22,490 bases of DNA from a virus. Both the position numbers and the translations under genes were made by a program. The stretch's first letter is position 1; the number at the start of each line of letters is the position of its first letter. The notes beneath the pieces were generated by a model. That model ran no database searches. It was not told the origin of the DNA and worked only from the letters and a program-made list of their open reading frames with translations. Shown here piece after piece: positions 7,299 through 14,079 of this stretch. The stretch covers positions 1-22,490 of IMG/VR virus record IMGVR_UViG_3300046517_001238; one strand, given 5' to 3'.

Positions 7299-9178
7299 CC
7301 GAATGAGAACACGGTGATATTTTCCAAGGCCTCCCGCGACTTGCGGAGGTCCACGGCCTCGCGCGTTTGCACGCCGGCCATTTGCTCGAGCGTCCTGGCC
7401 GCGCGCTCCGGGGCGTCGTCGTGCGACGCGCGAAGCGACGCGAGCAGTTGATCCGCCCCCTCCTTCGTTCGAACGTCGGCCGATCCGATCCCCTTCGTCT
7501 GGGCGTGCGTCGCCAGGTCCGACAGGTGATCGGTGAAAGGGACGTTCGTGCCGGGCATGTTCATCCCCTTGCCTCTCTCGTCGGCGGCCTTCTTGGTCAG
7601 AGCGTCGAGCTGCTTTTTCGCATCGTCGATTTCACCGGCTCCGGCCAGCCCTGCTGCCAGCATTTCCCGCCGGCCGTTTGTGCCGAGTTGACCTTTGAGG
7701 ATTCCGGCCGCGATCCCCACGCCGGCGGCTTTGTTGGTGATCGCCGGCCCCGCTGTCGCCATCCGCACGCCGACGCCGATCCCGAACTTCTCGTCGTCGG
7801 TAAGCTGCATCCGGCCCTGCTTGATGCGCTCGGTCGTCTCGAGGGCCGCGATCAGCATCTGCGTTTGCGTCTCTTGCCAGAGCTGCTGGACTTTCATAAA
7901 GCCCGACGCCAGCGCCTCGACGATGCCGGCCGCCAGATCAATCGCGACCTCGATCGCTGAGAATTTGAAACCGATCCAGGCTGTTCGCAGGCTGAGCATT
8001 AACCTGGCCCATTCGAGCGAGCCCTGCGCCGTCGCGATCTGGAACGCCAGGCCGAAGTTGCCGGAAGCGATTGCGTCGGAGATGCCCTGCCAGGCCTGCC
8101 CAAAATGCTCCTTGAGCTCAGTGAACTTGGCAGAGATCCAGTCGACCGCGCCGCCGGCAGCACTCCTGAGAGGAATGAAGTTTGCGGCCAGAGCGGCGAC
8201 GGCCAGCGCCGCCAGGCCAACCGGACTGAGCAGAGCCCCCACGGCCACGCCGGCAATTGTTCCCGCAGTCGCCAGCCCGGTCCCCATCGCGGCCGCGGCC
8301 GAACCGATGCCGATCAGCGACGCGCCGACGGCAAAGGCGGCCGCGGCGACCAGAGTGGCGGTCGTCACGAGCTCCTTATTCTTGCGGATCCAATCGGCGA
8401 TCGCCGTCGCGATTGGCTGAATGACGTCGGCCACGTCTTTGACGGCCGGGGCCAGCGACGAGACCATCGCCCCTGTGATGCGTCCCACGGACCCGTATAG
8501 GCGGTCTAGTGCCAGATCGAAGGCGTGGGCCGCCTCGGCCTGTTCGGTCGTCTTGCGGCCGTTGTCGATCGCCTCCTGCCGCATGCGGGCCATCCACTCC
8601 GTGCCGCGGGCGAACAGGGGGATCAGGTCGGCCCCCCCCTTGCCGAGCAGCTGCATGGCGGCCGCTGTCCGAACCGCGGGATCCTTAATGGCCGCGATCC
8701 GCTGGCCGATCAGTTCGAACTGTTTGTCGGGCGAGAGGCGGGCCAGATCTGAGACGCTGAGGCCCACGAGCGCCAGAGCCCCGCGGGCTTCCTTCGAACC
8801 GCTGGCCGCCTCGAAGAGCAGCTTCTGCATTCGGCCCAGGCCGGTGGTCATCGAATCGACGTCGACGCCGGCGGACTTGGCCGCGTGCTGTAGCTCGCCG
8901 ATCGCCTCGACGCTGGCACCCGTCTGCTGGCTGACCTTAAGGAGGGCGACCGCTGGCTCGTTGAACCCTTTGAGCTTCTCGAGCAGCGCGGCGATCCCCT
9001 CGACGCCGAGCGCGGCCCCGCCCCCCTTGGCCAGCGGCTCGCCGAGCCGGCTGAGTTTTTCGCCGAACTTCTTCAGGAGCCCTTCGCCATATTTGAGTCC
9101 CCGCTCGAGGGGCGAGAGCTCGGCGTAAACTTCCTCATACGCCTGGCCCATCCGAATGGCTTTAGAGTTTCCGGCCAC
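7295..9178 (-). CDS. Tail tape measure protein
   Basis: This 627-aa protein is mostly helical. Residues 75-200 carry the TP901-type tape-measure signature (SQQTGASVEAIGELQHAA, SAGVDVDSMTTGLGRMQKLL, ALALVGLSVSDLARLSPDKQ, MQLLGKGGADLIPLFARG). A long hydrophobic Ala/Gly/Val segment at about 270-335 probably acts in membrane penetration. A helical linker and a charged C terminus (DDAPERAARTLEQMAGVQTRE) follow. The protein sets tail length and is ejected ahead of the DNA. By the usual rule of about 1.5 angstrom per residue, the tail would be about 90-95 nm if the protein is not trimmed. The start is GTG at 9178 with AAAGGA upstream. An ATG ten codons in is a weaker alternative. It follows the chaperone pair, the normal arrangement. 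Confidence 0.93.
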   Translation of the reverse strand: MAGNSKAIRMGQAYEEVYAELSPLERGLKYGEGLLKKFGEKLSRLGEPLAKGGGAALGVEGIAALLEKLKGFNEPAVALLKVSQQTGASVEAIGELQHAAKSAGVDVDSMTTGLGRMQKLLFEAASGSKEARGALALVGLSVSDLARLSPDKQFELIGQRIAAIKDPAVRTAAAMQLLGKGGADLIPLFARGTEWMARMRQEAIDNGRKTTEQAEAAHAFDLALDRLYGSVGRITGAMVSSLAPAVKDVADVIQPIATAIADWIRKNKELVTTATLVAAAAFAVGASLIGIGSAAAAMGTGLATAGTIAGVAVGALLSPVGLAALAVAALAANFIPLRSAAGGAVDWISAKFTELKEHFGQAWQGISDAIASGNFGLAFQIATAQGSLEWARLMLSLRTAWIGFKFSAIEVAIDLAAGIVEALASGFMKVQQLWQETQTQMLIAALETTERIKQGRMQLTDDEKFGIGVGVRMATAGPAITNKAAGVGIAAGILKGQLGTNGRREMLAAGLAGAGEIDDAKKQLDALTKKAADERGKGMNMPGTNVPFTDHLSDLATHAQTKGIGSADVRTKEGADQLLASLRASHDDAPERAARTLEQMAGVQTREAVDLRKSREALENITVFSFG

Positions 9179-9189
9179 GCCTCATCCTT

Positions 9190-9399
9190 TCATCCGGAAC
9201 GCAGTACTTTTGTCCCCGCCTCCCTGGCGACCTCGACCGGATCGAGCGGCCGCGCTTTCTTCGGCCGTGCCAGAAACGGATTGAGCTCCCTCGCCCTGAC
9301 CGTCCTCGAGCCCCGTCTGCGATTGGCCCGCGTGTTGATGAGCGTCGCCAGGATCTGCGACGTTTGGTTCCAGTCCTCCATGAGCCGGCCTGCCGACAT
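9190..9399 (-). CDS. Second tail-assembly chaperone frame (gpT-like), probably made by -1 frameshift
   Basis: The coordinates given run from the first in-frame ATG (9399) and encode 69 aa starting MSAGRLMEDWNQTSQIL. Protein-like sequence continues upstream of this ATG in the same frame (QYVWELAGIAGVDP, TLRQLDLM), where it overlaps the end of the 168-aa gene in the -1 frame. There is no ATG, GTG or TTG in the overlap. The whole unit resembles the small protein commonly found just before tape-measure genes: a Leu-Arg-x-Leu helix, an Arg-rich hinge and then NPF. The simplest reading is a frameshift fusion made from the upstream gene, as with lambda G/GT. Independent initiation at 9399 has only a weak Shine-Dalgarno. 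It ends 11 bases before the tape-measure start. Confidence 0.65.
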   Translation of the reverse strand: MSAGRLMEDWNQTSQILATLINTRANRRRGSRTVRARELNPFLARPKKARPLDPVEVAREAGTKVLRSG

Positions 9400-9413
9400 C
9401 AGGTCGAGTTGCC

Positions 9414-9500
9414 TTAAGGTTCTCCGAGTGGGATCGACGCCGGCGATTCCGGCGAGCTCCCAGACGTACTGGCGAAGATCTCGTCGATTGCGCCGGCGAC
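9414..9500 (-). other. Candidate -1 programmed frameshift window in chaperone pair
   Basis: Both frames are open here. The 0 frame ends at TAA 9416-9414. The -1 frame runs on to 9190 and already reads as a plausible folded protein from about 9475 (QYVWELAGIAGVD). The -1 direction agrees with the usual G/GT mechanism. I checked the 0-frame codons between about 9525 and 9414 for an X XXY YYZ heptamer and found none that is canonical, so either a non-standard slip site is used or the second frame is initiated separately. Confidence 0.5.
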
Positions 9501-9920
9501 GTCGAGCCCGGCGACGGCGCTTGTTAACCGCACCTGTGCCGCGGCGAGCAGCTCTCTCGACTTCCCGACCAGTTCCGCGGTCGTCGGCTCGCCGCAAAGG
9601 AGGAAAAAATCGCACCACGCTTTCAGGAATGCTTCCAGCGCGTCGGGAAAGGCCTGGCCGCCCAGGCGTTGCCGCAGGAATTCTTTCGGCTCGAGCGGCG
9701 GCTGCAGCGCGGCCGCCTGGTCGGCCACGAGCACCCACAGCACCTGCAGGAAGAGTCGCTTATCTGCCTGCAGCAGCAGATTCAGAGGGACGCCGCCATG
9801 ATCCTGCTGCGGGTTGTACAGGTCGTATTTCTTATCGAATTCGTCGTCGATCTCGTCGATCGATCCGACGTCGATATTGACCTGCCATTCCTGCCCGGTG
9901 CTGTCGGTGAACTTTGCCAT
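9414..9920 (-). CDS. Tail-assembly chaperone (gpG-like)
   Basis: This is a 168-aa acidic protein, MAKFTDSTGQEWQVNIDVGSID at the N terminus. A mostly helical body follows (LLLQADKRLFLQVLWVLVADQ, PDALEAFLKAWCDFFLL, GKSRELLAAAQVRL). It ends in a Ser/Pro-rich tail (STSGSSPESPASIPLGEP) that looks unlike structured protein. It lies between the tail tube and the tape measure, where lambda-type phages encode the chaperone that coats the tape measure during tail assembly. Its last roughly 80 bases overlap, in the -1 frame, sequence that encodes the second chaperone. Fold and function are inferred mainly from position and frame architecture. The ATG at 9920 has only a weak Shine-Dalgarno. Confidence 0.75.
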   Translation of the reverse strand: MAKFTDSTGQEWQVNIDVGSIDEIDDEFDKKYDLYNPQQDHGGVPLNLLLQADKRLFLQVLWVLVADQAAALQPPLEPKEFLRQRLGGQAFPDALEAFLKAWCDFFLLCGEPTTAELVGKSRELLAAAQVRLTSAVAGLDVAGAIDEIFASTSGSSPESPASIPLGEP

Positions 9921-9956
9921 GCTAGAGAATCCAAAGTCTGAGACCTGAAACCGTGA

Positions 9957-10217
9957 TCAGCTGCCGCTTGCCGCCGAGCCACTGTCGCCGGCCGGGGCCA
10001 GCGCCCGCTCCGCGAACCGCTGCAGCTCGATCGTCTTGACCGAAATGTGCATGTTGTCAGCGACGCCGCCGGCCGCGATGACAGCGAGCAGCTGCTCGAG
10101 GTCGACGGTATGCCAGACCTCCTGCTTGTCGTCGTCGCTGATGATCGGGGCCAGTTCGGCGATCGCGGCCTTGAGAAAACTGGTGGCGATCGCGGTGGCG
10201 TTCTTGTCCTTTGCCAT
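9957..10217 (-). CDS. Small tail-region protein, unknown function
   Basis: This is an 86-aa protein, MAKDKNATAIATSFLKAAIAE. It appears helical, with an acidic turn (SDDDKQEVWH) near 28 and a short Ala/Gly segment (LLAVIAAGGVADN) near 43. The C terminus is Ser/Gly/Ala-rich and probably disordered. The ATG at 10217 has AAAGAGGA about 10 bases upstream, so it should be well translated. It sits between the tail tube and the first chaperone. A tail-completion or chaperone accessory role would fit that place, but no family is recognised. Confidence 0.7.
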   Translation of the reverse strand: MAKDKNATAIATSFLKAAIAELAPIISDDDKQEVWHTVDLEQLLAVIAAGGVADNMHISVKTIELQRFAERALAPAGDSGSAASGS

Positions 10218-10289
10218 GATGGGAATCCTCTTTCAAAAATGACCGTTGATGGTGACTGTGAAATCCGAATTGCGAACTTCCTCGGTCGA

Positions 10290-10739
10290 TCAGACCGTGG
10301 TGCGGCTGGAGGCCCCGCCGCCTTTGGCCGGCTTGACGGTGACCGAGGCGCCAACGCCGTCCTCGAGCGGCTCGTCTTCGTCGAAGCCGGTCACAATGGT
10401 GGAGACGCGCGTGTAAACCGTGCCGGCCGTCGCGATGAGGCCATTCGCGAACGCGAACTCAATGATCGTGCTCCCCGCTTCGTGAGCCGCGCGGATCGCC
10501 ACATAATCGGTGTCGGTTTCGTCGGTGACCATGCCCCACGAGTATTCGCGGGAGCGCAGCCCCGGGCCGAAGAGCTCCTCGTCGGCCGCCCGCGTTTTGA
10601 AGGTCGCCTCGTTGCGCTTCGACGCTTTCTTGACGTCGGTCACGTTGGGGATCAGGCCCCAGACTGGAGAACCGAACGAGCCCGTGTTGCGATAGAGCTT
10701 CTGGTCTTTGCCGACATAGCTGAGTTGCGTCGCAGGCAT
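10290..10739 (-). CDS. Major tail tube protein
   Basis: This is a 149-aa beta-rich protein. The N terminus is MPATQLSYVGKDQKLYRNTGS. The central part reads NEATFKTRAADEELFGPGL and AIRAAHEAGSTIIEFAFANG. The C-terminal motif TGFDEDEPLEDGVGASVTVKPAK is characteristic of siphophage tail tube subunits (gpV/TP901-1 tube fold), in which a G-F-x-x-D-x-P-L-x-D segment precedes the last strands. Subunits stack as hexameric rings around the tape measure. The length is normal for a tube subunit without extra Ig-like domains. The ATG at 10739 has a full AAGGAG nine bases upstream, one of the strongest ribosome sites in the window, as expected for an abundant virion protein. A GC hairpin lies just upstream in the gap. 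Confidence 0.87.
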   Translation of the reverse strand: MPATQLSYVGKDQKLYRNTGSFGSPVWGLIPNVTDVKKASKRNEATFKTRAADEELFGPGLRSREYSWGMVTDETDTDYVAIRAAHEAGSTIIEFAFANGLIATAGTVYTRVSTIVTGFDEDEPLEDGVGASVTVKPAKGGGASSRTTV

Positions 10740-10760
10740 GAAAGTGGCTCCTTACGATTC

Positions 10761-10776
10761 GCCCGCTCAGGCGGGC
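10761..10776 (-). promoter_or_regulatory. GC hairpin ahead of the tail tube gene
   Basis: GCCCGC, the four-base loop CTGA (minus strand) and GCGGGC form a perfect six-pair stem. It lies between the stop of the gp10-like gene and the AAGGAG of the tail tube gene. No T-run follows, so it is not a convincing terminator. It could protect or delimit the tail tube mRNA. Confidence 0.4.
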
Positions 10777-10788
10777 TGGCGGGTAATT

Positions 10789-11358
10789 TCAGGCGGCCCG
10801 GGTCACGATGCCGGCGGCCGCATTGTGGAACATGTGCGGAAGGTTCCGCTGCTCGATTTCGAACGCGACGCTCATGTATGGACGTGGTGCGATCTTGACC
10901 GTCCGCATCCGGGTTTTCTTTTCCGCCAGGCGGCGGCGGGATCGCAGATCGGCCCTGTACCATTTGCCGGCGAAATTATTGAACGCCTCGAGGATGCGGA
11001 CTGATCCGCCGTGCTCGAGGACGCTGGGCACGGTGCCAGTGACCGGCAGGCCGTCGCCGTCGAAGAACACCTGGTTCGTTTTCGCCGGCCCGATCACGAC
11101 CGATCGGCTGCGCGTGTCCCAGTCGAAGTAAATGAACCGCTCGAGGATCCCGGTGTGGGAGTGGGGCGGCTTGCCGGGCTTCGACGGGCCCTTGGCCTTG
11201 TAGATGATCTGCTTCGCCCGCCGGCGGACGAACGCGCCGAACCGACCGAGAACCGAAGCGACCGCCGCGCTCACGTGATCGAACACCAGACGCCGCTGGA
11301 AGGAGAATTTGCCCGGCCGGAATTTGGCGTGCGGAACGCCCCAGGATTTGTGCGCCAT
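10789..11358 (-). CDS. HK97 gp10-like neck/tail-completion protein
   Basis: This is a 189-aa basic protein. Residues about 25-60 form a long helix (DHVSAAVASVLGRFGAFVRRRAKQII). SKPGKPPHSHTGILERFIYFDWD then leads into strands ending in VVIGPAKT near residue 92. This pattern (Arg/Lys-rich helix, PGxPP-x-x-x-TG-x-L, then V-x-(I/V)-GP) is typical of the HK97 gp10/virion-morphogenesis group, which acts at the neck or tail completion step. The C-terminal part includes LEHGGSVRI and RPYMSVAFEI (the Arg-Pro-(Y/F)-Met motif common in this group). The ATG at 11358 overlaps the upstream stop as TAATG, so the two genes are translationally coupled. Confidence 0.75.
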   Translation of the reverse strand: MAHKSWGVPHAKFRPGKFSFQRRLVFDHVSAAVASVLGRFGAFVRRRAKQIIYKAKGPSKPGKPPHSHTGILERFIYFDWDTRSRSVVIGPAKTNQVFFDGDGLPVTGTVPSVLEHGGSVRILEAFNNFAGKWYRADLRSRRRLAEKKTRMRTVKIAPRPYMSVAFEIEQRNLPHMFHNAAAGIVTRAA

Positions 11359-11843
11359 TATCGCGGCCTCCGCATGCGGTGCTTGACCAGACAGGCCTTC
11401 GAGAACACCGCCTGGTTCTTCAGAGCGACGTCGCCGAACAGCGCTCCCCGTTCAGTTCCCATCCAGGCGGCCTGCAGGGCCGGGATCCCCTGGCGGACGG
11501 CGTTGCGGAGCTCCTGGAAGAAACCGAGCAGGCCGGGGATCTCGCTTTCGTCGACCTCGAGGCCATCGTTTGTTTCGCGAGCCGAGACTTTCTTCATGAT
11601 GCCGACCAGAACGCTGGTGTTGACCCAGATGAAGCCCCGGCCGGCGTCGGTCTCGTCGGAGTCGCCGGCGATGAGCGACACCTTGACGTCGGCAAGCTCC
11701 TTAAGGTCCATTTTTGGAACCGAGATCACCCGGGCGTCAAAGCTCTGGCTGAAGGCCCCTGCCGCTGACAGCGTATTGAGCTGCGCCGCCAGCGCCTCGG
11801 CGACTTCGACCTCTTCGGCAGTGATGGGAGCGGCAAGGGGCAT
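11358..11843 (-). CDS. Head-tail connector or tail terminator candidate
   Basis: This is a 161-aa protein. After an N-terminal helix (TAEEVEVAEALAAQLNTL), strands contain ARVISVPKMDLKELADVKVSLIAG and a Gly/Trp segment (GRGFIWVNTSVLVGIMKKV). The rest is helical. The combination of an N-terminal helix, a DVKVSLIAG strand and a later xxVxVGIxKK strand is reminiscent of tail terminator or minor tail proteins located between connector and tube genes. The assignment rests mostly on position. The ATG at 11843 follows the upstream stop by three bases without a clear Shine-Dalgarno, so coupling is probable. The TAA overlaps the next ATG. Confidence 0.68.
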   Translation of the reverse strand: MPLAAPITAEEVEVAEALAAQLNTLSAAGAFSQSFDARVISVPKMDLKELADVKVSLIAGDSDETDAGRGFIWVNTSVLVGIMKKVSARETNDGLEVDESEIPGLLGFFQELRNAVRQGIPALQAAWMGTERGALFGDVALKNQAVFSKACLVKHRMRRPR

Positions 11844-11846
11844 GGT

Positions 11847-12248
11847 TCAGACAACCGCGGCGTTGATTTCCTGGGCGTGCGCCTCGATCCGGGTTTTCTC
11901 CGGGTCGAGATAAGCGAAACACTGGGCTCCCAGCGGAGACACGATTTCAAAGCGCTGCGTTCGGGCCGCTCCCGAGACGCTGATCTCGATCAGCACCAGA
12001 TCGCCCGGTTCCGGTTCGACGCGCCGACCGCCGATCACCAGTGACTCGGCGTCGAAACCGATCGAAGTGCCAGTCCAATCGACCGTCTGGCCGGTTCCCT
12101 CCTCGGAACGAAACTGAAGATCATCGAGAGTGACGTCGAGCGGGCAGTCCCCGGGCACCGTCGGCCGGCGATAAATTGCCGGCCGGCTGGCGTTGCCATT
12201 GAGTGCCGCGTTGAAATACGGCATCGCGCTCGCAAAGACGTCGGGCAC
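11847..12248 (-). CDS. Head-tail joining/adaptor-like protein
   Basis: This is a 133-aa, mostly beta protein. Its short N-terminal helix (MPYFNAALNG) leads to AIYRRPT, LDVTLDDLQFRSE, TGTSIGFDAESLVIGGRRVEPEPGD and LVLIEIS. Small phage head-tail joining proteins found directly after capsid genes have the same arrangement: helix, a Tyr-Arg-Arg strand, a strand pair, then (V/I)-x-G-x-x-V-x-P-x-x-GD. The start is GTG at 12248. An ATG eight codons later (12224) is an alternative, and neither has a strong ribosome site. It lies downstream of the terminator that follows the capsid gene, so it is probably expressed at a lower level than the capsid protein. Confidence 0.72.
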   Translation of the reverse strand: MPDVFASAMPYFNAALNGNASRPAIYRRPTVPGDCPLDVTLDDLQFRSEEGTGQTVDWTGTSIGFDAESLVIGGRRVEPEPGDLVLIEISVSGAARTQRFEIVSPLGAQCFAYLDPEKTRIEAHAQEINAAVV

Positions 12249-12264
12249 GGGAACTCGCTATGAG

Positions 12265-12303
12265 AAGAAAAGCCCCGCGCGGCGCTGGCCTCACCGCGCG
12301 AGG
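12265..12303 (-). terminator. Intrinsic terminator after the major capsid gene
   Basis: On the minus strand CCTCGCGCGG and CCGCGCGGGG form a ten-pair stem with one T-G wobble (plus coordinates 12294-12303 and 12273-12282) around an 11-base loop. CTTTTCTTC follows directly. It lies 14 bases after the capsid stop codon and before the GTG of the joining protein. It probably reduces, rather than blocks, transcription of the tail genes. Confidence 0.75.
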
Positions 12304-12316
12304 GTCGAAGGGCAGA

Positions 12317-13291
12317 TCAAATGCCGGTGAGCAGGTGGCCCATCTGGGTATAAAGCACCTGCTCCTGCACGTCGTGGCGAACGCGGACGATGTCCGACCG
12401 CTTGGTTTCATCGCGGTAAGTCTCGACCGTGCCGCCGACCTGAGAACCGTCCTTGGCCCAGTGGAAAATGCGGCCCAGGCAGGGCTCCCGGATGTCGTCG
12501 GTTTCGGCGACGCGACAGACCATCGCCTTCGTCGAATCCCAGAGCTGGTCGGGCGTGGCGGTCTGGCCTTCCGTCGCCGTGTTCTTGCTCGAGCCGGCGA
12601 CCAGAATATGGTCCAGATCGAACACTGCCTTGAGCATGTCGATCGTGATGTCGCGGGCCTTGGTCGGCGTGCCGGCCCCGGTGGACGCGATCACGGTCTT
12701 GATCTGAGACGACAATCGCAGGTCGCGGAACTTCTTCTTGGTGATCACGAGCGCATTCGGCCAGACGCCGCTGTTCGTGTACACCTTCCGGACGGCGTTC
12801 TCGACGTCGGTGATCGGCGTCCCGTTGGTCGCGTCGCTCCAGGCGGTGCCGATGGCCGTGGTGAGCGTCGCTCCGGTCCAGGTCGTCGTGTTGAAGATCT
12901 GGGCCGCGACGCGGACTTCCTGTGCCCGCAGCACGGCGTCGAAGGCACGCAGGGTGGAGATGACCTCGGCGTCGAAGTAGCGGGCGTACATCTCGGCCTC
13001 GCGATCGTCGACGGGCTCCTCCGTGCCGCGCTCCGTGCAGGAGTAGGTCTTCGGATCGAAGGTGAAGTTGCCGCGGCTGTATCCGCCGCCCGGAGCCCGG
13101 TCGACGTTCCGATTCTGCAGCAGCTGATCGAGCGGGATCTGGCCGAAATTTCCGGCCTGGCTTTCCGCCTCGAACACGGGCAGCAGCGACTGCGAAATGA
13201 ACCCGCGGCGGTCCATTTCCAAGTCGAACTGCATGAAGCAGGCGGCCAGATCGGGCCGCAGCGTGGCGAGAGTACTTGTGGGGGCTGGCAT
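12317..13291 (-). CDS. Major capsid protein (HK97 fold, gpE-type)
   Basis: This is a 324-aa protein of the lambda gpE-like major capsid group. Visible elements are an N-terminal arm with DRRGFISQSLLPVFEAESQAG (about 28-48), an E-loop-like region with YSRGNFTFDPKTYSCTERG, and a long spine helix at about 93-133 (DDREAEMYARYFDAEVIST). The P-domain follows with WPNALVITKKKFRDLR near 187, then late strands GRIFHWAKDGSQVGG and YRDETKRSDIVRVRH. It forms the hexamers and pentamers of the icosahedral head. There is no N-terminal delta domain fused, which agrees with the separate scaffold seen upstream. The ATG at 13291 has AAGGAAGGAAA upstream, a strong site. It lies between the decoration gene and an intrinsic terminator. 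Confidence 0.9.
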   Translation of the reverse strand: MPAPTSTLATLRPDLAACFMQFDLEMDRRGFISQSLLPVFEAESQAGNFGQIPLDQLLQNRNVDRAPGGGYSRGNFTFDPKTYSCTERGTEEPVDDREAEMYARYFDAEVISTLRAFDAVLRAQEVRVAAQIFNTTTWTGATLTTAIGTAWSDATNGTPITDVENAVRKVYTNSGVWPNALVITKKKFRDLRLSSQIKTVIASTGAGTPTKARDITIDMLKAVFDLDHILVAGSSKNTATEGQTATPDQLWDSTKAMVCRVAETDDIREPCLGRIFHWAKDGSQVGGTVETYRDETKRSDIVRVRHDVQEQVLYTQMGHLLTGI

Positions 13292-13343
13292 CGTCTATTT
13301 CCTTCCTTGAAAATCGAGTGTCCGTGGAGAGTGTGAACGCGTC

Positions 13344-13370
13344 GAATTCGGCGCGCCTGCGCGCGCCGAA
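13344..13370 (-). repeat. GC hairpin repeat, copy 1 (ahead of capsid gene)
   Basis: TTCGGCGCGC (13347-13356) and GCGCGCCGAA (13361-13370) form a perfect ten-pair inverted repeat around a four-base loop. The first 23 bases, 13344-13366, match 18394-18416 with one difference. It lies in the gap between the decoration gene stop and the capsid start, 53 bases upstream of the ATG. No T-run follows, so it is not a classic terminator. Confidence 0.65.
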
Positions 13371-13383
13371 GTGTGCCGGCCGC

Positions 13384-14019
13384 TCAGGTCCCGATGGCAA
13401 TCCAGTTGACCTTCTTCGTGAACGTCGTCGCGGCCAGCGGCGTGGGGTCGGTTCCGCCGGTGTTCTTCCAGGTCTTGATGATGATCGAGCCGGCGGCCGG
13501 CGAGCCGGCCTGGTCGCCGATCTGTGCCGAGACCAGCATCGGATCGTCGCCGGGGTCCGCTTCGAGAACGGCGACGACCGAGACGACCGTGTTCAGTCCC
13601 GTGACGACGGTGTCTGCGGCGCTCACGGTGCTGAACTGCCCGCAGGCGACCTTCTGGTTGCTGTGGCCCAGGGGCATGACCTCGATTACGTCGTTATTCG
13701 AGGCGGCGGCCTCCATCGCGATTCCCTCGGGGAAGCCGTTGGGCGTCGCCGAGATCTTGCCGCTGGCGGCCGCATAGACCGGCGCGAAGATCGTGATCGC
13801 GCCGCTGGCAACCATTTTCCGGGTTCCCGGTGCCGAGCGGAGCCTGACGGCACGCATGTCGCCGCTGGCAAAGGCGGCTTCGTCGATCGTGCCGATCGCC
13901 GAGTCGGCGACGCCGGCCACGTCGATCTTGCCGCCCGCAATTCCCTTGACGCGCAGATACTTCGCGATCGCGCCATTGGCCGGAAAGCTCTTGAAGGGTG
14001 TATCGGTATACTGACTCAT
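13384..14019 (-). CDS. Head decoration protein (DUF2190-like) with C-terminal extension
   Basis: This is a 211-aa protein. Residues about 10-120 match the DUF2190/decoration-type fold: a glyc-rich opening (AIAKYLRVKGIAGGKIDVAG), AVRLRSAPGTRKMVASGAI, IFAPVYAAASGKIS, and NDVIEVMPLG at the end of the domain. Residues about 132-211 are a separate beta domain (TVVTGLNTVVSVVAVLEAD, AGSIIIKTWKNTGGTDPTP, VNWIAIGT) that resembles surface-exposed appendage domains, so the capsid may carry protruding knobs. The protein would trimerise on the outside of the head and stabilise it. The ATG at 14019 has GGAG eight bases upstream. It precedes the major capsid gene, as in lambda (D before E). Confidence 0.8.
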   Translation of the reverse strand: MSQYTDTPFKSFPANGAIAKYLRVKGIAGGKIDVAGVADSAIGTIDEAAFASGDMRAVRLRSAPGTRKMVASGAITIFAPVYAAASGKISATPNGFPEGIAMEAAASNNDVIEVMPLGHSNQKVACGQFSTVSAADTVVTGLNTVVSVVAVLEADPGDDPMLVSAQIGDQAGSPAAGSIIIKTWKNTGGTDPTPLAATTFTKKVNWIAIGT

Positions 14020-14079
14020 GGTTTCACTCCGAATGGGATTGATGGTGCTGGGTGGATGCGCCTCGGTTCCGCCTGGGGC

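Noticed and set aside
9400-9738. Full 182-aa reading of the second chaperone frame from 9738
   Set aside because: The first about 90 residues are an Arg/Ala/Pro-rich shadow of the first chaperone, including a poly-Arg stretch. Only the part from about 9475 downward looks real.
10278-10300. Small inverted repeat CGGTC/GACCG at the tail tube stop
   Set aside because: Only a five-pair stem with no T-run, too weak for a terminator call.
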